Shown one piece after another: positions 20,102-29,695 of a DNA stretch of 64,000 nucleotides. The translations under genes were made by a program, and so were the position numbers. Source of the DNA: an uncultured Pelagibacteraceae bacterium. Its GTDB lineage: Bacteria > Pseudomonadota > Alphaproteobacteria > Pelagibacterales > AG-422-B15. Below the pieces are notes generated by a model. That model had not been told where the DNA came from. It did not search any database and was given only the letters and a program-made list of their open reading frames with translations. The stretch covers positions 1-64,000 of the forward strand of contig CACGAG010000002.1 of NCBI GenBank assembly GCA_902571005.1. Reading direction: 5' to 3'. Position 1 is the stretch's first letter, and each line of letters starts with the position of its first letter.

Positions 20102-20361
20102 TTTTTAAGCATCGTAAAATCTTTGAGTAAATGCATGACGCGATTGTCAATTTCTTTTGGAATTGTCACCTTATCTAGCGCATATCGATATATGTCATTA
20201 TCATCAAGTTCTAATATAGCCTCTAACATTTGAAGCTCACCTTCATTAAACAATTTGATGTATTTCTCAACAAAAGATCCCAAGAGAATATCCATTTCCT
20301 TTGACCCCCGATGGGAGGATTTGAACTGAAGCTTTTTTTGAAGTGTATGTAAATCGTTCAT
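20098..20361 (-). CDS. sdhE: FAD assembly factor SdhE
   Basis: RGSKEMDILLGSF motif; alphaproteobacterial recG-sdhE-mfd context. Confidence 0.9.
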   Translation of the reverse strand: MNDLHTLQKKLQFKSSHRGSKEMDILLGSFVEKYIKLFNEGELQMLEAILELDDNDIYRYALDKVTIPKEIDNRVMHLLKDFTMLKK

Positions 20362-20394
20362 ATTTTTTTTATCGATCTTTGATACAATACATAT

Positions 20395-22452
20395 ATGAGG
20401 CCAAAGATCTTATACAAGCTTTTTTCAAATATAATGACGATTAAAGGGATTGGACCAAAGAACGCTAAAATAATTGAGAGATTATGCGGTAAATACATTG
20501 TTGATTTATTATTCCATAAACCAGCCGCATACATAGACAGAAGAAACAGTCCTAAGATTGTTGATTTGGAAGAAGGAAGTATTGCAACTGTCGTTGTTAA
20601 AATTGATAGTCACGCACCGGCTTTTAATAGAAGAATGCCATATCGAGTAAATGTCTCGGATGACAGCGGACAAATGTCGGTCGTTTATTTTAATCTACGA
20701 GGTCCATACATAAAAAAAATCTTACCGATCGGAAGCACTAGGGTTATTAGTGGTAAAATTGAAAAATTTAACGATTTGTATCAAATTACACACCCACATC
20801 ATGTAGTTGATATTAAAAACTTAGATTCTGTTAAAAAGATTGAGTGTGTTTACCCATTAACGGCAGGAATGACATCTAAAATTATCCAAAAATCAATTAA
20901 TTCTGCACTAAGTATGGTTGATGAATTGCCTGAATGGATACCTGAGAAAGTTTTAGAAAGAAACAAATGGCCATCATGGAAAGACTCTATTTATCAAATG
21001 CATAACCCAAAAGATGTGAAAGAAAATGATGATAATAAATATATAGAACGGCTTGTTTTTGATGAGTTGTTCTCTCAACAGTTAACAATTAGATTAATTA
21101 AAAACAAAATTAGTCATAAAAATGGAATTTCACTTCCTAGAAAAAATAAATTATCAAAACAATTAAGAGATCAATTGAAATTTCAACTCACTGGTGATCA
21201 AGAAACAACTATTGAAGAAATTTCAAACGATCAAGAAGGTTCAAGTAAAATGTTAAGACTTCTACAAGGAGATGTAGGTAGCGGGAAAACCATTGTTGCA
21301 TTATTTGCTATGATGCAATGCATTGAAAATAATAAAAGATCAGTTTTGATGGCACCAACAGAAATTCTTGCTGAGCAGCATTTTAATACAATCAAAGAAT
21401 TTATTAGTGATTTAAACCTAACATGTTCACTAATTACATCCTCTAATAAAAATAATCATAATTTTGAAGCAGACATTATTATTGGAACACATGCATTATT
21501 TCAGCAAAAAGTAAACTTTGAAAATATAGGCTTGGTAGTCATTGATGAACAACATAAGTTTGGAGTGCACCAAAGGATTTTATTAAATGAAAAAGCAGGA
21601 GATAGTTGTGACATCTTATTGATGACTGCTACTCCCATACCTCGAACGATGGAATTGGCAGCGTATGGAGATATGGATATATCCAAAATTTCTGAAAAAC
21701 CTAAAAACAGAAAGGAAATAATTACCAAATCAATCAATATCAATAAAATTGACCAACTAAAAGAAAGCCTTACAAAAATATTAAATAAGAAACAAAAGAT
21801 TTACTGGGTCTGCCCTTTAATTGATGAGTCTGAAAAGCTTCAGTTGCAATCAGTCAATTCAAGGGTCAATGACTTAAAAAAATATTACTCATCAAACATT
21901 GTTGGTTTAGTTCACGGTCAAATGTCTCAAGATGAAAAAAATGATGTCATGTCAAAGTTTAAAGATAATAAAATAGATATTTTAGTCGCAACTTCAGTAA
22001 TAGAAGTAGGAATAGACGACCCTGATGCAACTGTAATGATTATTGAGAATTCTGAGAGGTATGGCCTATCACAACTTCATCAACTTCGAGGAAGAGTTGG
22101 CAGAGGAAATGCACAGTCAACATGCATATTACTTTTTGAAGGGCCACTCACCGATAATGCTAAACGAAGATTAAAAGTGATGAAGGAGACAAACGATGGT
22201 TTCTTAATCGCCGAAGAAGACCTTGATATTCGAGGTGCTGGGGAAATATTAGGCTCAAAACAAAGTGGTATTCCAAATTTTAGATTATCAAATCTAGATA
22301 AGCATAAGCATATACTCGAGGAAGCGAGAGGTGTTGCCATGGATATCGTTAAAGAAGATCCGGATTTAAAAAAATCTGCAGGCAAAGCACAAAGGACACT
22401 TTTGCATCTATTTAGAAATCAAGTTGCAATCGATTATTTGAAAACTGGCTAA
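20395..22452 (+). CDS. recG: ATP-dependent DNA helicase RecG
   Basis: LLQGDVGSGKTIVA, DEQHKFG, MTATPIPRT, QLRGRVGRG. Confidence 0.95.
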   Translation: MRPKILYKLFSNIMTIKGIGPKNAKIIERLCGKYIVDLLFHKPAAYIDRRNSPKIVDLEEGSIATVVVKIDSHAPAFNRRMPYRVNVSDDSGQMSVVYFNLRGPYIKKILPIGSTRVISGKIEKFNDLYQITHPHHVVDIKNLDSVKKIECVYPLTAGMTSKIIQKSINSALSMVDELPEWIPEKVLERNKWPSWKDSIYQMHNPKDVKENDDNKYIERLVFDELFSQQLTIRLIKNKISHKNGISLPRKNKLSKQLRDQLKFQLTGDQETTIEEISNDQEGSSKMLRLLQGDVGSGKTIVALFAMMQCIENNKRSVLMAPTEILAEQHFNTIKEFISDLNLTCSLITSSNKNNHNFEADIIIGTHALFQQKVNFENIGLVVIDEQHKFGVHQRILLNEKAGDSCDILLMTATPIPRTMELAAYGDMDISKISEKPKNRKEIITKSININKIDQLKESLTKILNKKQKIYWVCPLIDESEKLQLQSVNSRVNDLKKYYSSNIVGLVHGQMSQDEKNDVMSKFKDNKIDILVATSVIEVGIDDPDATVMIIENSERYGLSQLHQLRGRVGRGNAQSTCILLFEGPLTDNAKRRLKVMKETNDGFLIAEEDLDIRGAGEILGSKQSGIPNFRLSNLDKHKHILEEARGVAMDIVKEDPDLKKSAGKAQRTLLHLFRNQVAIDYLKTG

Positions 22453-23091
22453 CTACTTCCTTGGTGGAACCACCATACCGGCTGATACAACTAATTTAAT
22501 CGCATCTTCAACAGACATATCGAGTTCAACGATATCATCTTTAGGTATGAAGAGTAAAAACCCTGAGGTAGGATTTGGTGTGGTTGGAACAAATACATTG
22601 ACCATTTCTATTTTTTGTCTTTCCTTAATCTCACCTTTTGTCTCACCAGTCATAAAGCCAATTGCATATATATCTTTTCTTGGATACTCGATGAGAACAA
22701 CTTTTTGATACGCTGAATCTGTATTTGAGAATGTCTCAGTGATCTGTTTGATAGCTTTATAGACATTACCAGCTAATGGAATACGTGTAATAAGATTGTC
22801 AAAATAACCAAGAATGGCTTTTCCAAATAAGGTTGAAAATATTAGACCAATTAAGATAAAAGATAGAAATGCTATAATTAATTCTAGGCCAGGAATTTTA
22901 TAGCCAATGATCTCAGGTAGCAGCCCATTTGGGTTAAATCTGTCTGGAACCAGACCAGCAATAAATTCGACAATAAATATTGTAATGTAAATCGTCGCTC
23001 CAATTGGCGCCGATATTAAAAGACCTGTAAAAAAGTACCTTTTAATAAAATTAATGACTGGGTTTCCTTTTTTCTTATTTGCATCTGTCAT
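22453..23091 (-). CDS. DUF502 family membrane protein
   Basis: FFTGLLISAPIGATIYI, TPNPTSGFLLFIPKDDI. Confidence 0.88.
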   Translation of the reverse strand: MTDANKKKGNPVINFIKRYFFTGLLISAPIGATIYITIFIVEFIAGLVPDRFNPNGLLPEIIGYKIPGLELIIAFLSFILIGLIFSTLFGKAILGYFDNLITRIPLAGNVYKAIKQITETFSNTDSAYQKVVLIEYPRKDIYAIGFMTGETKGEIKERQKIEMVNVFVPTTPNPTSGFLLFIPKDDIVELDMSVEDAIKLVVSAGMVVPPRK

Positions 23092-23165
23092 AGGTTTTAA
23101 ATAGACTGAATCATTAAAAAAATTTTAAAGAGATTATCATATTTTTGGGGTTAATATAATCAATA

Positions 23166-24668
23166 ATGGCTATTTTCAAAGAATATACAAATTATGATGG
23201 TTTGGGCATAGCCGAATTAATTAGAAATAAAGAAATATCCCCTATTGATCCTCTTGATAGTGCCATTGATCTAATTGAAAAACTGAACCCTAAATTAAAT
23301 GCAGTGCATCGTACAATGTATCACTATGCATTCGAGTCAATAAATAGAAACAAAGATTTAAATGGAACTTTTATTGGAGTTCCATTTCTTATGAAAGACA
23401 TGGATAGTTCTTTAGCTAACTATCACATGATGCAAGGCAGCAAGTATTTAAAAAACACTAAAATGCCTTACGACAATCACCTCACAAGACAATTTAGAGA
23501 AACTGGTGCTGTTATATGTGGAAAATCTGCAACACCTGAATACGGTCTCATGGTTACAACTGAGCCAACTGAATTCGGCCCAACGAGAAATCCTTGGGAT
23601 ACCAATAGAACGACAGGTGGTTCAAGTGGTGGTGCAGCTTCAGCTGTTTCAAGTCGCATAGTTCCTATTGCACATGCAAGTGATGGTGGTGGATCAATTC
23701 GAATTCCCGCAGCATCATGTGGTCTGGTTGGATTAAAGCCTAATAGAGCAAGAACATCATTCGCACCTTCTCACGGTGATAAATGGGGAGGCCTTACCCA
23801 CTCCGGTATTGTTTCTCGAACAGTCAGAGACACAGCTTATATGTATGATTGTTTGTTCGGAAATGTTGTGGGTGATCCTTATGGCATTCCATACAAAAAA
23901 GGTTCTCTTGTTGAAGCCTTGAGTAAAAAAAATAAACTTAAGATTGGATTTAATCTTAAAAGTCCTGTTGGAATTGAACCCTCACCTGATGCAATTGAAG
24001 CAATTAAATTCAACGCCAAGTTATGTGAAGACTTAGGTCACGATGTTGAAGAAATGAATTTCAGTTATGACGGACTTCTTGCTGCAAGAGCATTTACAAT
24101 AACTATATCCTCTCATGTAACCCAGATGTTTAATGAATTGAAAGATGTTGTTGGCAGAGGATTTAAGAAAAACGAAGTTGAAACTGCAACTAGACTATTT
24201 AATTATTTGGGTAAAAGTTTCAGAGCGAGTGACTACACTTGGGCACGATATACTATGCAAAAGATTGCTCGATCGGTAATGGAAGAAACTGATAAGTATG
24301 ATGTAGTCTTGACTCCTATCATATCTCAGAAACCTCCTTTGATTGGCGAGATTAGACCAAACAAACAAGCAAGTATTTTAAGTGAAATTATCATGACTTT
24401 AAAATTGGGTTGGGTATTTCGTGTTCAATCAATCAGAGACTCAATTCTCAATAACTTAGCACCTGAGAGTTTATGGTACTCACCTGATGCAATGCTTCAA
24501 AACATCACCGGGCAACCTTCAATTTCATTACCAACATATTGGACTAGTGACAGTCTACCTTTAGGCGTACAATTTGCATCAAGATATGCAGATGAAGAAA
24601 CATTAATCTCTCTGGCTGCACAATTAGAGGAAATATCTCCTTGGATTAACAAAACTCCAAATTTATAA
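23166..24668 (+). CDS. Amidase-signature family protein
   Basis: GGSSGGAASAVSS, DGGGSIRIPAASCG. Confidence 0.93.
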   Translation: MAIFKEYTNYDGLGIAELIRNKEISPIDPLDSAIDLIEKLNPKLNAVHRTMYHYAFESINRNKDLNGTFIGVPFLMKDMDSSLANYHMMQGSKYLKNTKMPYDNHLTRQFRETGAVICGKSATPEYGLMVTTEPTEFGPTRNPWDTNRTTGGSSGGAASAVSSRIVPIAHASDGGGSIRIPAASCGLVGLKPNRARTSFAPSHGDKWGGLTHSGIVSRTVRDTAYMYDCLFGNVVGDPYGIPYKKGSLVEALSKKNKLKIGFNLKSPVGIEPSPDAIEAIKFNAKLCEDLGHDVEEMNFSYDGLLAARAFTITISSHVTQMFNELKDVVGRGFKKNEVETATRLFNYLGKSFRASDYTWARYTMQKIARSVMEETDKYDVVLTPIISQKPPLIGEIRPNKQASILSEIIMTLKLGWVFRVQSIRDSILNNLAPESLWYSPDAMLQNITGQPSISLPTYWTSDSLPLGVQFASRYADEETLISLAAQLEEISPWINKTPNL

Positions 24669-25346
24669 ATTTTTATTCTTTATTTGGCTGTTGAAGCAGA
24701 AGGTAAGAGAAAAAATACTGATAATATGGATTATTGCTATAGATTTTTGCATTAATACATTTTGCACTAATAGTTCTTCATTCAATCTTGGATCACCAGA
24801 GTATATTTGATAAATTACATAGATAACGGTTGATATAAGAAAAATAATATTCACAACAGTATACTTATTGTCCGCATTACTTAGAAAAAAGGCTATTACA
24901 AAGAATAATGATGCTGGTACTAACCAACGAAATGCATTTATTGCAAAAAATACATGTGCATCTCTATATAAATCGTGCGGCGTTAGGGCTACTCCAGCAA
25001 AAAATACCATTCCAATGAAAAAAAGTACTGCTGCTATGCACGCACAAAAATACGAAACTTTATTTTCTGTAAATAATGATGGAATGAAAAAACTTGATAT
25101 TCCGACCAATAAAAAACAAAAAAGTGCGGAGTTAAAAAAAAATGATGAAATACTGTTAATATCTCCCGCAAATGTAATATACCCACCCAGTTCACTTAAA
25201 AAATTATGACTAAATGAATAACCAATTTGATCAGGATTATGTATGTTTCCTCCTGGAAAAAAATATGAAGCAATAATTACTGAGACAACAAAAAAAATTG
25301 ATACAAATCGAATGATATAGACTGTCCAAAATTTAGTCATTTGCAT
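24663..25346 (-). CDS. Six-TM DUF998-like protein, paralog 3
   Basis: FFPGGNIHNPDQIGYSFSHNFLSELG shared with two neighbours. Confidence 0.65.
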   Translation of the reverse strand: MQMTKFWTVYIIRFVSIFFVVSVIIASYFFPGGNIHNPDQIGYSFSHNFLSELGGYITFAGDINSISSFFFNSALFCFLLVGISSFFIPSLFTENKVSYFCACIAAVLFFIGMVFFAGVALTPHDLYRDAHVFFAINAFRWLVPASLFFVIAFFLSNADNKYTVVNIIFLISTVIYVIYQIYSGDPRLNEELLVQNVLMQKSIAIIHIISIFSLTFCFNSQIKNKNL

Positions 25347-26049
25347 TTTTTTTTCCTATTAACTTATCGAGGCCAAACGTAAACATGATAATTGTTGTAA
25401 TCATTAGAATAATCATCACCTTCTGTAACACTACATTAAATATCAAGAAATCCATTGTGTACGTTTCTAAAAAACGAACACGGTCATTTATTGCATCAAT
25501 CGGTTGAAAGTCACCAAGATAATAGGCATAAACTCCTACTGCAATAAAAAGTAGCACACCTCCTGACGCATAATAGTTTGATAAAGGACTAAATAAAAAA
25601 GCAAGAACATAAAAGAGAATTGCTACAGAGTATAAATTAAATGCCATAGTTGTAGTAAATAGATGCGCATCAAAGTAAATATCACCTGGTGTTAAGGCAA
25701 CTCCTACAAAAAAAACACAAGCCGGAAACATAAATAATGTTCCTAAACAAGCAAATATAAACGAGTAACGATTTACCCTAAATAAACTCGGAATAAACAA
25801 AAAAGCTATGCCTTGTAATAAGAGCATGTACATTGCAGTATTCCAGAAAAAAGATGAAAAAAAATTTAAATCTCCAGACATTGTTTTATGAAAACCAAGC
25901 TCACTAAGAAAATTTTTATGAAATGAATAACCTACTTGATCTAGTTCTATATGATTACCGCCAGGGTATAGAAGCATAGCAATGATTACCGCAAAAATAT
26001 AGTAAGCAGATGCAATTCTTGGGATATGTACACACCAGAATCTAGTCAT
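25333..26049 (-). CDS. Six-TM DUF998-like protein, paralog 2
   Basis: LYPGGNHIELDQVGYSFHKNFLSELG. Confidence 0.65.
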   Translation of the reverse strand: MTRFWCVHIPRIASAYYIFAVIIAMLLYPGGNHIELDQVGYSFHKNFLSELGFHKTMSGDLNFFSSFFWNTAMYMLLLQGIAFLFIPSLFRVNRYSFIFACLGTLFMFPACVFFVGVALTPGDIYFDAHLFTTTMAFNLYSVAILFYVLAFLFSPLSNYYASGGVLLFIAVGVYAYYLGDFQPIDAINDRVRFLETYTMDFLIFNVVLQKVMIILMITTIIMFTFGLDKLIGKKNAND

Positions 26050-26752
26050 TTAAAAGTTTCTTGTAACCAAATGTAAAGATCAGAATACTGATCATAGAAA
26101 TAACTGTAATTATTTTTTGCCAAACAACTGATATCGTGAATCGGTTGTAATCTATGAACTCTTCAACATTTTCCAATTCAAATGGATTGAAGTCAGGTGG
26201 AGGCTCACTTGTTTCAAAGATTGTATAAAGAGCGACATTTATAAAATAGATAAAAGCAACAATAGTATATCTATTACTTATTTTGCTCAGTAAAAATGCG
26301 ATTGTCATAAAAAAAATACCAACAGTTTGAGCGTTAAAAGCTAAAATAACAAACCAAACATGCTCTTCAAAATAAATATCAGCTGGTGTTAAACCAACGC
26401 CAATGAAAGATATTCCAGAAATAACTAATAAAATTGATGCAATGACTGAAATCACATAAGTTTTCTTATTCTCTCTAAATAAATTTGGTACAAATACGTG
26501 AGAGACAGCGCATAGTCCCATTATCAACAAAGAGCTGTTAAATAAAAAGCTTGAGAGAAAGTTCTGAGTGCCATCACGAGTAAATGTGATTCCCAAGTCA
26601 CTAAAAAAATTTCCACTAAAAGAGTAAGAATTTAAATCTGGATTAAATAAAGTTCCTCCAGGAAATAAAATCATAGCCGCGGCATTCGTTACAATAAAAT
26701 ATGCAATCATGAATCTAAGCGCATATACAGGAATATAGGCAAAATTTGTCAT
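26042..26752 (-). CDS. Six-TM DUF998-like protein, paralog 1
   Basis: LFPGGTLFNPDLNSYSFSGNFFSDLG. Confidence 0.65.
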   Translation of the reverse strand: MTNFAYIPVYALRFMIAYFIVTNAAAMILFPGGTLFNPDLNSYSFSGNFFSDLGITFTRDGTQNFLSSFLFNSSLLIMGLCAVSHVFVPNLFRENKKTYVISVIASILLVISGISFIGVGLTPADIYFEEHVWFVILAFNAQTVGIFFMTIAFLLSKISNRYTIVAFIYFINVALYTIFETSEPPPDFNPFELENVEEFIDYNRFTISVVWQKIITVISMISILIFTFGYKKLLND

Positions 26753-26756
26753 GAAA

Positions 26757-26837
26757 TTATGCGCTGAAGCTGGATATCAGTATAAAGACCACAAAAGCAG
26801 CAACCATTATGTACATTATTTTGTTGTCTAGATTCAT
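26757..26837 (-). CDS. Candidate 26-aa single-TM micro-protein heading the DUF998-like operon
   Basis: Not in ORF track; MNLDNKIMYIMVAAFVVFILISSFSA, ends 5 bp before paralog 1 start. Confidence 0.45.
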   Translation of the reverse strand: MNLDNKIMYIMVAAFVVFILISSFSA

Positions 26838-26860
26838 GATCGAAATATAATGTTTATTAT

Positions 26861-27202
26861 ATGGAAAATCCAGCTAGATATACAAATTACAAAGATTTTT
26901 TTCCTTTCTATTTAAGGGAACACAGCAAAAAAAGCACAAGGATGCTGCATTATTTTGGAACGATTGGTTACCAAGTACTATTCTGGTCCCTGCTGCTAAC
27001 TCAAAATTACTTATTCCTGCCTTTAATCTTACTTGCAGGTTATGGTCCTGCATGGATTGGACATTTCTTTATAGAAAAAAATAAACCCGCTACATTTAAA
27101 TATCCTTTATGGTCTCTCATTGGTGATCATCATATGGCTTATTTAATGCTCACAGGCAAACTTAAGAAAAGATTATCTGATGCCGGGGTATCAGCTACTT
27201 AA
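26861..27202 (+). CDS. DUF962 / Mpo1-like protein
   Basis: YLREHSKKSTRMLHYFGT...GYGPAWIGHFFIEKNKPATFKYPLWSL. Confidence 0.88.
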   Translation: MENPARYTNYKDFFPFYLREHSKKSTRMLHYFGTIGYQVLFWSLLLTQNYLFLPLILLAGYGPAWIGHFFIEKNKPATFKYPLWSLIGDHHMAYLMLTGKLKKRLSDAGVSAT

Positions 27203-27613
27203 AACATAATACGCAGTTCCAAGAAACAATAACAACAAAGCAGTTTGAGAAAAAATCCAGATGGCACCTCTTGCTGAAGTATTATTGAAACAGATATGTA
27301 CAATGGAATGGATCACTCTAAATAATAAATATAACCATGCGCAAATTAGCAAAAAATTACTTTCAATTTCAATAAAAACGATGATCCCTATTAGAAAATA
27401 AAAAATAACTGAAAACTCAAATATATTTGAAATATTATTTTTTATAATTTTCAAATGTAGAGGAGCATCTTTATAAGGCTCAACAGGAATTCCACTTTCC
27501 TCCCAGTCCTTGCCTTTACCCATTAAATTAACTGATGCGATTGTATGAATTAATCCAATAACAAAAGTTAATAAAATAAGCCCAAGCGCTGGAACTAAAA
27601 TATTAGTTAACAT
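27191..27613 (-). CDS. MAPEG family membrane protein
   Basis: C-terminal WLYLLFRVIHSIVHICFNN MAPEG motif; start refined. Confidence 0.75.
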   Translation of the reverse strand: MLTNILVPALGLILLTFVIGLIHTIASVNLMGKGKDWEESGIPVEPYKDAPLHLKIIKNNISNIFEFSVIFYFLIGIIVFIEIESNFLLICAWLYLLFRVIHSIVHICFNNTSARGAIWIFSQTALLLLFLGTAYYVLSS

Positions 27614-28050
27614 CAGATCATTAAAGAGCAGGCTCGATAAGCCATCCACGCCAGGATAATCGTAGACGGTAACCAAAATAACGTTCTAACTGGCAAGGCA
27701 ACACCAGGTATGATTTTATTGTAAAATATGTGAACGATTGAGTGTAAAACTCTTAACCAAAAGAACCATGTTGCCAATAACATAAAATACTCATCGACTG
27801 TTCCCGTTACATAAATCATAATGCAAACCGCGTAAAAGAAGATTGGAAATTCGAATAAATTTGTCAAATTTCGCTGACTATTTTGAATTAATTCACTGCC
27901 GTTTTCAAATGTGGGTATTTTAAAATCATCTTCTGTATTCTTCTTATCGATGACAATAGCCTTAAGTCTGAGGACTGTCCCAAAGGCAAAAACAGCCAAA
28001 GAAAGCCATAGCATATTGATGACTGGCTCAAAAATTAATTCGGGTTGCAT
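27613..28050 (-). CDS. MAPEG family membrane protein (paralog)
   Basis: WFFWLRVLHSIVHIFYNK; start refined to ATG 28050 preceded by AAGGAG. Confidence 0.78.
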   Translation of the reverse strand: MQPELIFEPVINMLWLSLAVFAFGTVLRLKAIVIDKKNTEDDFKIPTFENGSELIQNSQRNLTNLFEFPIFFYAVCIMIYVTGTVDEYFMLLATWFFWLRVLHSIVHIFYNKIIPGVALPVRTLFWLPSTIILAWMAYRACSLMI

Positions 28051-28135
28051 AATAAACTCCTTGATTGAAATAAGAATCCAGTAAATTATATATACTAATA
28101 CAGTTTTAACCATATTTAATGAAAGGAGGTGGTCT

Positions 28136-28234
28136 ATGTCTATAGGTAGTATAGAGGAGCTTTGCTCGAGTAGTGAAATTCCATGTGATTGTAGATGTGG
28201 AAACCTCCACTTTTTGAGTGGAGCTCCGTTTTAA
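28136..28234 (+). CDS. Candidate 32-aa Cys-rich micro-protein on stand-alone transcript
   Basis: Not in ORF track; MSIGSIEELCSSSEIPCDCRCGNLHFLSGAPF after a very strong SD GAAAGGAGGTGGTC; own terminator. Confidence 0.5.
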   Translation: MSIGSIEELCSSSEIPCDCRCGNLHFLSGAPF

Positions 28235-28241
28235 CTACATT

Positions 28242-28270
28242 AAGCCCCCATTAATTTGGGGGCTTTTTTA
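28242..28270 (+). terminator. Rho-independent terminator
   Basis: AAGCCCCC-ATTAATTT-GGGGGCTT followed by T tract. Confidence 0.92.
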
Positions 28271-28636
28271 GATCTTTAAATTTGGTTTAAATTTTCTTGT
28301 TTTATTTTTGTCATTGATAGCAACGTAGGAAAACTCCCCAACCGCCACTTCAACTTCCTTTTGGTTCATTTCAGAACGCATCGCAGTAATTTTGAATATC
28401 ATTTTGGACTGCTTTACAGATACAATCGATCCGTAAACATTGATGAATTTACCAACATGCATCGGATTTTTATATTTAACTTTAGACTCAACTAATACGG
28501 CATTTCCTTTTGAAACAAGCTGAGTCATATAAATGCCTCCATGGGCCATTTGCTTTACAATCCAAGCTCCGTGAGCGGTGCCGTAAGGATTGCTATCCGG
28601 TGGTTGACATATATTTCTGATTAAAAGTTTACTCAT
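28268..28636 (-). CDS. Hotdog-fold acyl-CoA thioesterase-like protein
   Basis: YGTAHGAWIVKQMAHGGIYMT and SKVKYKNPMHVGKFINVYG. Confidence 0.75.
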   Translation of the reverse strand: MSKLLIRNICQPPDSNPYGTAHGAWIVKQMAHGGIYMTQLVSKGNAVLVESKVKYKNPMHVGKFINVYGSIVSVKQSKMIFKITAMRSEMNQKEVEVAVGEFSYVAINDKNKTRKFKPNLKI

Positions 28637-28991
28637 TTTTCTTTCTTAAATAACTTATTAGATAAATAGCTGATACACAACCAACTATATTTGCAAAACC
28701 TTCTATTATATCAAAAATACGAAATGGTATAAAAAAATGTATAAACTCAATGAAAACACTTGTGATCAGGGCTAAGCTGATACCAAATACAAAATCATTA
28801 TTTTTATTATTAGCCAATTGTGCCAAGGCGCCAAGTATGAAAAATGAAATAAAGTGTATTCCATAATCAGTAATAAAATTTGCTACTTCTCTTACTGTAG
28901 AGTCAGCGGGCACAGGTCGCACATATGAGTAATAAAGATAAAATAAATAAAAAAAGAAGATTAGTCGAAGAGGATTTGCTAAAATGCTCAT
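28629..28991 (-). CDS. VanZ-like membrane protein
   Basis: Four TM; DYGIHFISFFILGAL...FIEFIHFFIPFRIFDIIEGFANIVG. Confidence 0.75.
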   Translation of the reverse strand: MSILANPLRLIFFFYLFYLYYSYVRPVPADSTVREVANFITDYGIHFISFFILGALAQLANNKNNDFVFGISLALITSVFIEFIHFFIPFRIFDIIEGFANIVGCVSAIYLISYLRKKNE

Positions 28992-29017
28992 GAACGTACT
29001 ATAAGTTTATATGTAAA

Positions 29018-29695
29018 ATGAGCAATATATTAATCATAGGAGCCAATCGAGGTCTTGGGCTTGAGTTTGTAAAGCAATACAGCAATACAAACCATAACAT
29101 CATTGCAACCACTCGAAATAAAGATAGCTCAAAAGAGTTGAATGAAATTAACAATATCGACATCGCTGAACTTGACTTAACTTCTGATGCAAGCGTCAAT
29201 AATTTTGTAACAAGTATAGGGTCTCAAAAAATTGATATACTCATTCACAACGCAGGTATTTTTAGTGATGAACAATTAAAAGAAGATCTTGATATAGATG
29301 CCTGGATGAATGAAATGAGAATTAACGCTGTGATACCCATAATTCTCGCACGAAAATTAAAGAACAACTTAAAAATGGGATCTGATAAGAAAGTCGTTTT
29401 TATATCCAGTCAAATGGGAAGCATTGACGACAATTACTCTGGTAGATTTTATTTTTATCGCTCATCAAAATCAGCTCTTAATTCTGCAGCAAGAAGCTTA
29501 TCAATAGATTGGAAAGAAGATGGGATATCTGTCCTTATTTTGCACCCAGGATGGGTAAAAACCGATATGGGTGGCACAAGTGCGAAATTAGAGATACCTG
29601 AGAGCATTACCCGAATGATCAATGTTATAAATGAACTAAATCTTGATAACTCTGGCTCATTTTTAAATTATGAAGGAAAAAAACTCGAATGGTAA
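29018..29695 (+). CDS. Short-chain dehydrogenase/reductase
   Basis: IIGANRGLGLEFVKQY; YRSSKSALN active-site YxxxK. Confidence 0.92.
   Translation: MSNILIIGANRGLGLEFVKQYSNTNHNIIATTRNKDSSKELNEINNIDIAELDLTSDASVNNFVTSIGSQKIDILIHNAGIFSDEQLKEDLDIDAWMNEMRINAVIPIILARKLKNNLKMGSDKKVVFISSQMGSIDDNYSGRFYFYRSSKSALNSAARSLSIDWKEDGISVLILHPGWVKTDMGGTSAKLEIPESITRMINVINELNLDNSGSFLNYEGKKLEW

Noticed and set aside
22080-22385. 101-aa minus-strand ORF opposite recG
   Set aside because: Shadow ORF over conserved helicase motifs.
28136-28270. Cysteine-codon leader peptide controlling a downstream operon by attenuation
   Set aside because: The TGT-x-TGT-x-TGT run plus hairpin and terminator resemble an attenuator, but no plus-strand gene follows closely; the next gene is convergent.
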